Origin: Trissonchulus latispiculum
Lineage: Eukaryota > Nematoda > Enoplea > Enoplida > Ironidae
Direction of reading: 5' to 3'
Length of the DNA: 64,000 nt
NCBI GenBank assembly: GCA_030248195.1
Contig: JASAND010020159.1
Location: forward strand, 1 to 64,000
This document shows, one piece after another, positions 10,392-22,640 of this stretch (its first letter is position 1; the number at the start of each line of letters is the position of its first letter). The notes below the pieces were generated by a model, which saw only the letters and a list, made by a program, of their open reading frames with translations, ran no database searches and had not been told where the DNA came from. Both the position numbers and the translations under genes were made by a program.

Positions 10392-13300
10392 TGGACAAAC
10401 CTTAGGGTATTTTCATGAGAGTTTGATGGAGCTAAAGACAAGTTTTAGTAAAGATTTAGTTTTGTAAAATCATTGATATGGAAGAGGTAAAGAAGGAAAT
10501 TCCAGCTTGACTCAAAGTCTATAAAATTCCAAATACTCTACTGTACTCTACTCTTTCTTGAAAAGGGTCTCAGTTTCGATTAAGTCTACTCGATAATAAC
10601 ATTAGGTGTAAGTCATCAGGTAAGATCTATTGCTGTTTTCTGTAGACGCCATAAAATAGACAGAATAAAATCAGGATTAGAAAGCCATTATTCTGGAGCA
10701 TAGGAGGGAGCCGAAACAGCTAACATAGAATTATAGCTTTGACGTAACGCCATCAGGCTTATATCAAAACTAGTAGAGTAGAGTCTTTACGATAAACCAA
10801 AGCATTCATATCCGTCTCCAAAACAAAAACGTCGGGACGCAGGAAAAGCTGTGGATTTCTAGCACTATTATTACGACAAAAGACTTGCTATACATTGTGC
10901 TATTATGTTTCTGATGGTTCTAATGGGACTTAGAGTAAACTACAAAGTATTTTTTCAAAATATCTGATAAGCAGCAAATGAAACTATATATTAGCGGTAA
11001 AAATTCTAAGGTTGCAAAGACTTTAGTTAATATTGATCAGCAAGAGGGCTAAAATTTAGAACTAAATATCAGCGACAAAGCAAAGAGGACTAGGATAAAT
11101 TGTGGAGCCTTTGATTTGAGAAATTACATAGATAACATCAACTTAACCCAATATTTCTCTGAAGAAGCTGACACTAAAAGAGCAAAAGCTTGAAACTCAA
11201 TAATAGCCGGAAGGTATACGTTCGCTGGGACGGCGCGGAACATCCTAATTAACTACCGTCCTAATTTGATATAGACAGCCAGCAGTGCTGCATAAATGAA
11301 AATGAACAAAAATTACTTTTAAGCTTAATGCTAGCCGTTCTGATGAACAGATTAACATGAACAAAACTCATAATATTAGATTAAGGTTTAGTCACAGAGG
11401 ATATGCTTGGTGGCCCGGTTAATTTTCTCCTTTAAGTTCGAAGAAGGATCAGTGGTTCATGGATGGAATGGGTCAATTTGAACGGTTTAAATGGCGGTTA
11501 AAATGCATGCCAAGTAGAACCGCGTTCAGGCACAATTTTAATCAGCAACGTGAGGAATAAGTATGGCCAATTTCAGGAAAAGGAGTACTGGCAGGCAAGC
11601 AATAATACAAATATAATAATTGACATTTGGTTTAAGACATGAACGGATCATATCAAGGATATCCCCCTAAGAACAATTCATATTGAGTTTAAATTGCACG
11701 TTGTTCGAAAGTCAACAGCGTGTTCGTTTCAATGTAGTGAACGACTTTGCTACATAGCTTGCTGCTATTAAATGTATTTGGAAAAGTTAGCCAAAAATTA
11801 CTGTTTTGGTCGATTTTAGGTAAACTATGAAAAATAAAACACAAGCTACAGGAAAATGGTTTATACCGTTTTGGAATGAGCAGTTCCTGAGCTTTTCAAC
11901 GATAACTAGCTTTGCTCTACTCTAACCTTGTCTCAGCCCCCGAGCTCCCGAATTTTGTCAACTTTTCTTGGGGGATTTCTTTGACACGATCTAGGTAAAC
12001 TTTATAGAAGCCAGTAGTCAACATAACATAAACCAAATTATAGTGTATGAAATTGTAAATAACCGGTTCAGTCAGTGTATAAAGGGTAAACAACCAGCTA
12101 TTTCCTACAAAAGAAATTGGTCTGAGACATAACACCACTGTCGTAGATCGAAGTAGGTGGATGGACCGTAGAAAAGAACCGCAGTCGCAAGAACGGAAGA
12201 AATAGAAAATAGACAAACGTAGGATAAACAATCGTCAAAATAAATAACGAAGTCATGATTAATCACCACTTTCTTCCCACTTTAATCTTCCTACGATGTT
12301 TCCAAACCCCGTAAAAAATCAAAGTTAGATATTAACTTTTTATCATTTATAACATTTACTACACGATTGCATTTTTAATTTTGCCAGTGTTTGCTCAAGA
12401 AAGAGTGAAATAACTATTTGCTACATTTGCAGTTAATTATATCATATGAGAGATATCTCAATTTTTAGCTAAAAAGTCTGAATTGATGAAAACAGCTCGT
12501 CAATACCTTTAAAAGTTGACAATCTATTTTGTTAAGCACAACCAGGCATGTTTAAAAGGCTCTCTTCCTTTATATAGAAGCCACTTTAAGGCAAACTCAA
12601 ACTGAGAGAGAGTATGTATGTACCAAATGAAAGTGCTTGTTTTAGACCATAGCAGAAATCAATCGGCCCAAATTGCAGGCTTCATGTTTTACTTATCACC
12701 CAGCGATTAAGTCGTTGGTTGAAAAAGTTGTGTAGTCATTATCTTTACAGCTATTTAATTTTCTTCAAAGGAGAAGTACCTCAATTTTAAAACGGAACTA
12801 ATTTTTGAATCAATTTCAAAGGATTTTTCATTAATCAATAAAATGTAATAAGAGAGGATGAAATAAGGAAATAACACTGCAACACCTGAGGCATGAAAGA
12901 AGCGGTAATCGACCCCTAAAACATTTGGTTAATAATGTGAGGCGCGCTATCAAAAATCTTCTAGTCTAAAACAAAAGCAACTTCAAATTTATAACCTCAA
13001 CGCCTTTAAAACAGAGGCTTTTGTATAATTTGTCCTATCAAATACATTTCAAGCTTTAATTATTTAAGAGAGCTCGAAGAACCAGAACAAAATATTTGAG
13101 AGAATCTGTGTTAAGTAAACGCAGACAGGAATAGTTTGCCATAAGTAATGCTCAATTTAGTGAAAACCGGGATGGCTCTAAACTCAGCCGTTTTGTTGCA
13201 TTAAACATGCCTTTATAGTCCTCAAGGAAAGTCCGGAACCGCAAAAAGAAATCTTACATATGCTTACTAAAATAAATTAATGTTTTATGTAATTATGTGA

Positions 13301-13692
13301 TTCCAACATAAACACATCCATATGCAATGCAAACGAGCAGAAACAAGATAATCGCGAAGTAATTAGAGATTCTGTGAGCGAAATAGCAGCAAATGTGACT
13401 ATACTTTGTACTAATGTCGATTTGATTGTTGTTAGAACTACAAATTATTTCAGCAATTACTATTAATTGGGCATTTTGCACATTAAGCCAGGATCTGAGT
13501 AAAACACTTGTATTCTGTGTACTCCGATTCCTTCAAAATTCAAATCATTTAAATTAAATACATTAACCTGTATATACTTCTCAACGAAGCTTAATGACAG
13601 CTAACTGATAACCTCAAATGCCTTTAAAATATTTATTACGTAAGCTTCTTAAGCTAAAGAAAAGGCTATCGAAATAGACTCTGTCCAAAAAA
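10392..13692. other. Long intergenic stretch, no confirmed gene
   Basis: AT-rich sequence without a gene I can defend. On the minus strand near 12260 an ATG opens a 50-codon hydrophobic frame (about 12255-12100), and an overlapping frame at 11917-12231 also reads as hydrophobic with a polar tail. These could be a small membrane-protein exon with a frameshift or simply AT-rich chance frames. No paralogue or family motif supports them. Confidence 0.35.
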
Positions 13693-14042
13693 TTATACAA
13701 TAATCCCCAAGGCAGGGAAATTTTGGACTGGAAGAAGAGCCCCAAATAGATTCGCTTCAGAAAAATAAAAGCTTCTCAATTTTGCCATTTTCTCTTCCCT
13801 GTTTTTTGTTTGAATGAAAAATACATATGTATGTGCAACTTCTGCAAGAAAAACTTTCCGCTGCCCAGTGAAAAATAAGTTATATGTAAAGGTAATGTCT
13901 TTATACTTTATCGTGAAAGCCGCTAGTCGCTTAGTTGTTCCCGGATATGGCAGCGACGGACTGGCCATCTGTAACAGGCAACTGTAACAGGCGAGCAAGA
14001 AGGTGGCCAACTTGCAACTTTGTACCAGGCCGGTGAGCAACA
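13693..14042 (-). CDS. Possible terminal exon of orphan paralogue 3
   Basis: A phase-compatible acceptor (TTTGACAG followed by TG at 14042) lies 291 bp below the donor of paralogue 3 and opens a frame of 116 codons to a stop at 13693. The first third is GC-rich like the family's first exons; the rest is AT-rich and may not be coding. A second acceptor at about 13970 (CTGTTACAG) would instead give a 12-residue tail. A near-tandem CTGTTACAG/GCCTGTTACAG duplication blurs the choice. No similarity to a known family is apparent. Confidence 0.25.
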
Positions 14043-14333
14043 CTGTCAAAGAGGTTAAATTTATTTAGATAAAGTCTACAAACGTATGTAATATAGGAAG
14101 CTTTCCGGACTCAAGCCCATTACGGACCAGTCCATTTCGGCACGGAATCAACAATACATATAGAACTGAGTAAGGGTACTCACAATTGTAAATTAGCCAA
14201 TCCGTAGCAACTCACTATATACTACAACATTTACGCAAAGATACATATCTATGAAAATAAACGACGAAACCTCACAACTACGAAGTAAGCATTATATGTA
14301 ATATTCAGTAAAATACTAAAAACTCTGTCATAC

Positions 14334-14799
14334 CGGATCCAGATAAAGGCTGATGATGTGATGGTGAAACTGAATCAAAGATCGGACTGAGAACGGATAG
14401 ATCAGAATCCATCCTCTGAAGGATTGGCTTGAAAAATGCCGCTCTCTGACTGTTCTGTTCCGGCACAGGCCCAAAACCGAATCGGGTCCGCCAACGAGCC
14501 AAGAAGTTTTGACCGTCCGGACCCAAACTGGGGGCGTCTGTTGGAGTCAGGGGCTCATGATAGCGGCCAGGCAGAAATGGAGGTCGTTCTGGACTTTTGG
14601 AAGTGTGTCGGAAATAGGCATTGCTGTCCCGTCGTTTAGCAGGTTTACCCAACACAGTGCCCATGCTGCCCCAGGAAATGCTGTCCTTGGGAACTGCAAA
14701 AAATATGTTCTCTTCACGAGGTTGAACGAGCGGCAAATCGGCAAGATGCCCGCCTCCCGACTGCCCAGTGGATACGCCCACGTCTCCCCAATGAATCAT
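14334..14799 (-). CDS. Orphan tandem family, paralogue 3, first coding exon
   Basis: An unrecognised protein. The ATG at 14799 starts M-I-H-W-G-D-V-G, the same opening as paralogue 1. VQPREEN and FFAVPKDS align with the SIHPVDK/YAMPPG region of the other copies, and YFRHTSKSPERPPFLP aligns with the basic FRHRERSP block of paralogue 2. It is the most divergent copy and Gly/Pro/Ser-rich, with no membrane segment. It has 155 codons plus one base to a GTATGA donor (G|GTATGA), phase 1 as in its paralogues. The frame upstream of the ATG is open for only four codons with no other ATG, so this start is preferred. It lies 6.1 kb upstream of paralogue 2, with the 8669-10376 transposon between them. Confidence 0.6.
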
Positions 14800-15598
14800 A
14801 ATTATACACAATCAAATTAGGGTTTCACAGAAAACAAAGTTCGCCAAACTAATGTTAAAAGTCGCTGTTTTTGCTGAAGCAAAATCGTTTTTTCGTCTCA
14901 ATGAGCCGAGACGTCGTTTTGTTAGACTAACACCTGCAATTAAACGCCACAGTTACTAGTTTATGACTAATGTATAAATGTTTAACCAATGGAAACATCC
15001 TGCAGCAATCTATTATTAAATAAAGGGAGTACGGCAAATAATTCCATTTTTCTGACGAAAACATGTCATAACGTTTTCTAACTCATTTTCAATCACAAAA
15101 CAATGCTGGACCCAGCGGAGATGGACCAACTAGCCACATGATTGGCTACATCAAACCACGTGGCGGCTTTACTTCATTTGTCTTGCATAGTGGTATGTAT
15201 ACTACAACAACGACTGCTATGTATGTAGCCAACAGGCAATCAGATTGTAGAGAAGGTCTCTCCGTTTGGTGTGGGGGAGGGGGCGACAGAGTGATTTACA
15301 CTTTTCTGCAAGGGATTGAGGTAGGGTCGTCGCCAAAGCGTCATTTTCAAGGAATCTGACTGACGGTTAGCGAGCTCTCCATCACTCTCCAAAAAGGATC
15401 TTCTTTGGAGAGACACCCACAACCAAGAAAGCACCTCCTCTGGCGACGGCTTTCCTTCCCGCAAAAGGGACTTTTTGGAGAATTAAAATTAGCGTAAACT
15501 ATGTAGGAAATAGGTATGTTTTGTCCACGCCCCTCCAATACGGAGGAACCAAATTTAGAAGCGGGTACCAATTCCCACTACCTACCCGTCTCGCGGAC
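14800..15598. other. Intergenic, upstream of orphan paralogue 3
   Basis: No gene is seen. Overlapping short frames at 15138-15571 on both strands have no family features. Confidence 0.4.
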
Positions 15599-15606
15599 TG
15601 TAGGAT

Positions 15607-18047
15607 CAGGGGTTTTTTTGGTTTTCGGATTTGCGTCAACCTTGCGTCCCGCTAAGTTTAAGTTGCGTCCGGTTAAGAAATTTTGCGTCCAGGTAGAATT
15701 TTTCTTTTATCGTGTTTTCTGTGCAAAAAATTGATTTATTTATAAAAATTTTGATAATTTCTTTAGTGTAACACTATTTAGACAATTTAGAAAGTCGATG
15801 CTGCTTAACATTAATGCAGGAATACAAAGGTAGAACAGCAGTAGGTACCTATAGAACAGCGATTAGGGCAATGTACACGGCGGGGGGTCTGGGGGGCTAG
15901 AATTTTTTGCAATTCCAGAATAATCCGCAATGGAAATGTTTAAAAAGATTTTATTTGGCACCTGTTGCATCTAACGCAATACCTTGAGTAATTTTCAATA
16001 TTATTGACACACATTATTCCGACATTTCAATGTCATACATAGTTAAACTAACTAAAGTATTGAAAATTAATGAAACATTTAGGGATAGCATTGAGAAAAA
16101 GGTAGTAAATATCAAACGTACATTCAGTTTCAAAAACTCTGAGAACTTCTGATCCCTGAAAACAGTATTGAAAGTGAGTAACGGGGGGTCTGGGGGGCGG
16201 AGCTCCCCAGAAGTTAGAGATTTTTTGGCAATTACGGATTGAATCCGTAATGGAAATGTTTAAAAAGATTAATTTAGCGTCTGTAGCATCTAACGCATTT
16301 TGTGCGTAATTTTCGATTGTATTGACACACATTATTCTGATGTTTCAATGTTACAGATAAACTAATTACGGTATTAAAAATTAATGAAATAGTTATTAAA
16401 TTTTTTTTTGTCGTGGTGCCCAGCACTAAATAGGTACTCGAAGAGACCTTTTATGTGCTGCTCCCCGCGGTCCGCTGAATGGCAGGCAGACAAGAGGCGG
16501 AGAGACAAAGGTCACGGACAGAAAACATGACCCCCAAGCAGTTCTGACGTGCGGTTATTGGCCCCTTAGTCCAACGCTAAGGCGACCGCAGTCACACTCA
16601 AGGCAATCGAGATCTTAGACGCAGATAGGGATTGCCCCCCGCAAATCAATAGTGACTAGGATGGCTGAAAACTATATACCCGCTCGGAAGGTGGGTGACA
16701 AAAAATGGAGTATCAAGAAGAAAAAGAAGAAGAAGCTAAGAAAGGAGGGAGAGTGGGCGGGAACGGCCGAGCACTCAAATAGGATAGTAGGAAAATCTGC
16801 CAATGCTTTGGACGATAAAATGTTTTAAGCCTATGTATATCAGTTCTACAAAACGCCTTAAGTGTAATTGACAAGAGGCAGCCGACACAGGGGGACCTTT
16901 TTCACCCCCCGCGCCTTTTCCTCTTCTCAACCCACCTCAAGCACAGCACAATGGAAGTCAAAACAACATGCATCGCCGAAATAGCTTTGGCATAACAGCA
17001 TGCACCTATTGTTTAAAAAGTTGCACCTGAAGCAGATTAATATAAACTAGACAGATTGTTAGAAACTTAGCCGTGGATTGTTGAAGACAGAGGGTCAAAG
17101 GGAGTAGTTTAGTTTCTATCGTTGAAGTATTGAATGACGGTCCCATATCAGTTGTTGTCTGAGCTGAGTGACACCAATTTCAGATAAGTTGGTTTGTGAA
17201 TCGGGGGTGATATCATAAGCCCGAAGACATCCAAAGAATGGCAAGCATCAAAATCCGTGCAGACAATATTGGGAACATTGAAGAAAATATTAAGATTCCA
17301 AAAATCCGAGAGTTAAAAGCTACTACTCCTTGCAAGCGTTGGATCAAAACCCTAGTTATTAAATTAATATCACTAAGAAGAAAGGTAGTCACTAAGAAGA
17401 AAGGTTGTTATGAAAACACAAAGTCCATTTTCAGAACTCTGAGAATTACTGATTCCTCAAAAGATCAGTGTAAAAGATCAGCGGGGGGTCTGGGGGGCGG
17501 AGCCCCCCAGAAGTTGGAGATTTTTTTGCAATTAGGAATAAATCCGTAATAAAAATGTTGAAAAGAATTAATTTGGTATCTGTTACATCTAACTAAAGCA
17601 TCAAATGCTATTTCGTTCTTTGCGTAAATTGCAGCGTGTATGCGTGGTGTAGTATTATTCTTCAAAATTCTGTTAAAAACTCAAATGTTCACGGTTATGC
17701 ACATTGTAATGTTTTACTTATTGATGTGAAATTTGTGAGTTCAAAAAGATCTATGGATACATTTGGACAACGACTTAAGAAATAACATTGAGACATGATC
17801 TTGCACCTTGGCATTTCACGACAAAGTGGTAAACACCAGGGGTCTGGGGGCGGAGCCCCCAGAACTCGAAGAAATTTTTGGAAAAAACGGAAAAATTGGT
17901 ACTGGAAACATTTAAAGTTTTTACTCTTACAAAAGTGAATTTTCTCCCGAAATAATGTTGCGTCTCCCTTGCGTCCGGTTAAAATTTCGTTGCGTCAAGA
18001 TAAGAAACTTTGCGTCCAGACGCACATCTGGACGCAAAAAAAACCTG
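15607..18047. mobile_element. hAT-like element with repeated G-rich hairpin modules
   Basis: The 2441-bp element is flanked by a perfect 8-bp duplication, TGTAGGAT (15599-15606, 18048-18055). Ends are CAGGGGTTTTTTTGG and, complemented, CAGGTTTTTTTTGCGTCC. Subterminal regions repeat TTGCGTCC motifs. The interior carries four copies of a module containing GGGGTCTGGGGGGCGGAGCC and its complement, starting near 15882, 16181, 17483 and 17838, the first of which is degenerate. Each is followed by a conserved AT-rich tail (AATCCGTAATGGAAATGTTTAA). No transposase is seen. Related hairpins occur in the elements at 28076-28487 and 58413-59140. Confidence 0.75.
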
Positions 18048-18145
18048 TGTAGGATACAAGGTGGTCTTAAAAATTTATACTCCCTTCGTTTGTAATTTTA
18101 TTTCTTGCAATGTTTTGGATTTTGGCCTATTTACAAGTACACGTT

Positions 18146-19674
18146 GTCACGGTGCAGTTTTTCCCCCGGTGTAAAATTTCCCCCCGGAAAAACTGCACCG
18201 GTGTGGATTTTCCCCCCGGAAAAATTACACCGGTGTGAATTTTCCGGGGGGAAATAAATATTACACCAATGCGAGAAATAATGCAGATTTCAGCTTATAA
18301 ATTGAGTTTGGCCCATAAATCGAAGCAACTAATTATACCTTGAAGATGGAATATGATTAGCGCAATCCGCCAAAACAATTATTCGTTATATATAATAGTT
18401 TGTCTGAGGTACAAAATTATATTGAAATATATAATAATCTATAAAATTTCTTGAAAAATTAGAAATTTTGCAAGATTATAATTAAAATGACTGTTTTCTT
18501 CAACTGCTTTTTCTCGCATTTTATAAATCTTAATTCAGAAAAATTTTTAATAAATGTCAACTCTAATGTTTCCTAGGTTTGTAATATCTATGGTTTTATT
18601 TCTAAGTAAAAAACAAGCATATATCAAAGCATGGAATATTTTATCTCCGAGACCAAATCGTTTAGCAGAAAAAGGTACAAGGTCAAATGAAATTTATTTT
18701 TAGTTTATTTCATAGATATATTAGTCATATGCAGTCATCAATGCATTCGATAAAGGTTAATAAAGAATTTAAGTTCAATTAAGTCAGTGCTAAACTTCTA
18801 ATCTTCTTAGGTTTCTGATATCTTATGTTTTATTTCCAAGGGCCTCTTCAATAAAGGGTAAAGTAAATTCCCTGTTCTAACTTCTAACTAGTTTTAACTC
18901 CACTCAAGCTAGAGTTTCCCTCTTTTAACTCTTTCTCGAAAGGGATCGAGCTAATTTTAAATCTACTATGCCCTTTTTTGAAATGGCTCTAAGTAGAAAA
19001 TAAAAAACTGAAAACATACATGATTGAAATTTTGACAACTTTACATATACAGTCTAAGAGTTCAACTCAGAAACAGGTTAATTATAGTGAAATCTTTCCT
19101 TAGGGAAAATTTGCAGGGAAAGCTAAAAATTCAAGTAAACGTGAAGAATTTAGATTACTTTCAATTAAATAAAATTCCATTTTCAAACTGAATATTTTAT
19201 ATTCAAGTAATTCAACAGAATTTCTATAATAAACGTAAAAATAATTTTTAATTAAACTGATTTTATACCTTTGCCCTACTTCAAAGATTTGAGCTCTGAC
19301 TCGGACATAAAATCGCCAATGTTTTAAGTTATTTGTTTTTACTTAGAAATGGAAACACAATATATTAGAACCCTAAAAATGATTAGAAGTTATCATTTAT
19401 TTCAGAACTTTTCCCTTATTAAGATTTATCAAATGCAAGTAATGAATGAATTTTGGCGGATTACGCTAATCATATTCCATCTTCAAAACATAATTAGTTG
19501 CTTCGATTATGAGCCAAACTCAACTTAGAAACTGAATTAAGCATTATTTCTTGCATTGGTGCAAAATTTCTCCCCGGAAAACTCACACCGGTGTAATTTT
19601 TCCGGGGGGAAAATTCGCACCGGTGTAGTTTTTCCGGGGGGAAAATTTTCAAGGGGGAAAAATCACACCGTGAC
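18146..19674. mobile_element. Transposon with about 240-bp inverted repeats rich in CCCCC/GGGGG
   Basis: The 1529-bp element starts GTCACGGTG and ends CACCGTGAC, with inverted repeats continuing about 240 bp inward. They contain alternating CACCGGTGT and TTTTCCCCCC blocks and then a block around GAAGATGGAATATGATTAGCG. The flanks ACACGTT (left) and ACACGTA (right) match at 6 of 7 positions, suggesting an old 7-8-bp duplication. The core (about 18400-19440) is AT-rich and has no coding frame; 18838-18985 may be a further nested MITE. Confidence 0.7.
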
Positions 19675-20594
19675 ACACGTAACTTATGACTTACAAATAA
19701 GGCAGCAAATATTGGATTTTGTTTAATTTGTTTGTAACAAACTCAAGAGGCCGATTTGTGCTCCAACGAAGCAACGGAGAAATGGAGAAAGAACGAACGG
19801 AGAAGCGGAACAATTTAATTGGAATCGTCACTGGTTCATGATTGCTTAGGCAGTGAACGAAGGAACGGTAAAACGGACCAGTAAAAACAGGGAAACACAG
19901 AAAAATACCGAGTTAAACATTGATTAACTTATGTATAAAGTTATTTTAACTTTTATTAAAATTCTTAAAAGTTAAAATTTGTAAGGTTTTATTCCCAGAC
20001 TTCCTTATATCAAATTTTTCAGTGATTACTGTCTGACCATGCTGTATTTTCATTTCAATAAAAATACTCTAATTTTAGTTTCTCTGTTTCCTGGCTCCGT
20101 TCCCCATTTATCCCTTTCTCAACTCAACCGTCAACCATAGCCTGTGCAAACAACTGAAAATTGAATCTCATTCCTTGTCTTCCTTTTTCGTTCTCCTATT
20201 TTTCTTTCTGCATGAAATGAACCAAAAAACGTGGCCATTTCTCCGTTCGTTCAGTTCTGTTGCTCCGTCGGAGTATGAATGCTGCACTGCGCTACAACTT
20301 ACAAATGCTCCATATTAAAACTAATTTTCCTTTTGTATAGAAGCTAAATTTTCTGAATTTCTAACTTCGACCAAACGAAACTGAAATCTTACTGGTTTTT
20401 AACATTAAGCTAAACGAATAACAGGCCCACAACGAGACTCAGCAACAAACAAAATGCCCCGCTAATCAGTTAGTTATAGTCCTGCCCGCCAGCTGGCGTG
20501 CTGTCGCGAGGTTATGCCCAAGACAGCATTCGAAGGACTGGTGCAGCAGCAGTTTTTTGCGCTTTAAAAAGCTTTGAAACTCGTTCTAAATTTC
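19675..20594. other. Intergenic, probable MITE relic
   Basis: The stretch at about 19755-20275 has inverted ends (GCTCCAACGAAGCAACGGAG and CTCCGTTCGTTCAGTTCTG..GCTCCGTCGGAG) and looks like a small transposon without a clear TSD. No gene is seen. Confidence 0.4.
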
Positions 20595-20839
20595 TTAAAT
20601 ATGAAAAATGTCTCTAGACGGGCATGCCCCAGGACGGGAATTTAGAAAAAATGTGCGGTCGTTGCGATCACAGAATTGTGTCCAGTGTTCACAGTCCACG
20701 CCCACATGGGACCAAGGGAAGGGTACCCGCGGTTTACCAATTTCAGTCAACTCGGGGTGCTGCGAGACTGAATCCGCGAATGTTCTCCCAGAGTTGTGAG
20801 GGTATTTGTGCGGGCCAGCTCCATATTTTAGGGACCGGT
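20595..20839 (-). CDS. Candidate terminal coding exon of an unrecognised gene
   Basis: A GC-rich island in AT-rich surroundings holds an 81-codon minus-strand frame that ends in TAA at 20595. It runs from a possible acceptor (TTCAAG followed by AC at 20839), giving a phase-1 junction. The peptide contains YGAGPHKYPHNSGRTF, then GKPRVPFPW and DCEHWTQFCDRNDR. It has no hydrophobic segment and no motif I recognise. The phase would fit a donor like those of the orphan tandem family, but no matching first exon is visible at higher coordinates. A shorter plus-strand frame over the same bases is the main alternative. Confidence 0.35.
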
Positions 20840-21008
20840 CTTGAACATAGAAATATTACAACAGCAAAAATCTGGAAATTCTTTTGCAATCTTATTTCTC
20901 ATACCAATAAGACCTGACGCCAAAAGCTGGAAAGAGCATCTGCAATTTTCCCTAGAATGCATTGGCAAAAAGACTTTCTTGTTGCTTTCTCTTCCAGCTT
21001 CCGATAAC

Positions 21009-22602
21009 CAAGAGTACATAATATAAGAGTGTGCCACTAGGCACACTCTATGTTATCAGAGCAAAAACTATGCTCTGCTCGCTAACGGCCCCCCCGCAAA
21101 TTAGACCCTTCACTTCAAAGAATTTTGAGCGCTATGTTTATGTTCTAAAGCTCGAAGCAGGCACAAAATTCGCGCACGCACTGCTTGTGTTTTCGAGCTT
21201 AAGGGGGGGGTCACTTTGGTCAAAAATCGATAGTCACGGATTTCGCTCATTCTCACACATAATATGCCCCCATATGTTCTCAAAAATAACTTAGAATATT
21301 AGCGTTCGAAATCAAACAGAGACAGAGTTATTCAGGTTCAAAGCAGGAAAACTTGAAAATTCCGGTGATGAGCCCTGCAAGGTCAGGTGGAGACCAAACG
21401 CGACCGAAAACAGGGTTAATCGATACACCAAATTAAAGCCTTTACTAAGGTAATATTTAAGCGCAGACGTGGCTCATGGCCAGCTATCCAGGCGTTCATA
21501 ATGCATGCTTGAGTGCTGCACTGACCTAACCTTGCAGGACTGCCCAGTATAACGTTAACTCGCTTTATATTGCACTGACCACATTTTAGACCCATGGTTG
21601 TATGAGAAAAGTTGCTCCTTGTTCCATTAGCTATCGATTGATACCCATTTTGTCTATATTTGGAAAAATTTTAAAATTGACATTTTTCACCTATAAAGAT
21701 CAAAGGTGCCGCCACAGCAGCATGTTCAATATTGACGCATTTGTTTTGGCCACATTATGTGACAGACATAGACATATTAATTAATCTACCAAGTTTGGTG
21801 ATTTTTACCACATAATGAGTAAGAAATTATCAAAAGAATGTGAAAATTATGAAAAATGGCCATTTTTAGCAAAATTTGCTGTTTTTGTGGCAAGTTTTTT
21901 GAGGTTACTGTAGATGATAGAAACATGCGAGTACTTTTATAAGACGTGGTTTTATGCGTAGAGTGCAGCTATCTATTGGCCGTTTCTGTAGATTTTGCCA
22001 ATCGTTCAGGATAAGCAAAAGAGTACTGTAGGTCCTGTTTTTCATGGTCCAAAAATGGCCGATTTTCCAAAATTCTGACTTTAAAAATTCGCCAAAAATC
22101 CAATACTGAACAGAATCGCTTCAGAGGAGATAGCTGCACTCTGCAATATGTCCTTAATGGTTCTGAAGAGGTTTCAGAGTTCTGACTCGTATACAGCGAA
22201 AACTGTTTCTGCCACAAACTTTTTAACCTAACTTTTTCATTTTCCCATGTTTAACACATATCGAGGTCACCTTTGAGGGCCTGTACAGAACGATAAAAGC
22301 AATATTTTGCAAAACGCTCCTGCCTTGTTTCGCGGACCCATGGGGACTACAAAATGTGTGAAAATGAGCAAAATCGGAGATGGTCGAAAAATCGGCAAAA
22401 AAGTGACCCCCCCTTAAGCACATCAACATAGAGCGAGTGAGCGTACCCCCGTTTCGACTAGGTACTGATTTGCGGGGGGGGGGGTCCCGAGGGGCTGGTT
22501 TGGGGGGGGGGGGTGGGCCGTTAGCGTGCAGAGCATAGTTTTTGCTTGCTCTGATAACATAGAGTGTGCCTAGTGGCATACTCTTGTTATTATGTACTCT
22601 TG
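21009..22602. mobile_element. TIR element of a family with 7-bp TSDs, long copy
   Basis: The 1594-bp element is flanked by a perfect 7-bp duplication, CGATAAC (21002-21008, 22603-22609). Ends are CAAGAGTACATAATA and its complement TATTATGTACTCTTG. Inside both arms comes GAGTGTGCC(A)CTAGGC, then GAGCAAAAACTATGCTCTG, then a run of C or G, then sequence shared with the short palindromic copy at 24067-24380 (ACTTCAAAGAA, TTCTAAAGCTCGAA). No transposase is seen. A nested hairpin of about 190 bp (21958-22145) uses GAGTGCAGCTATCT. Confidence 0.85.
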
Positions 22603-22640
22603 CGATAACTGACTGAAAGCTCGTTTAGTGGGTGAACGTG

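Noticed and set aside
20608..20917. Plus-strand frames of 63 and 97 codons
   Set aside because: The minus-strand frame over the same GC island has a better exon structure; neither plus-strand frame shows a motif.
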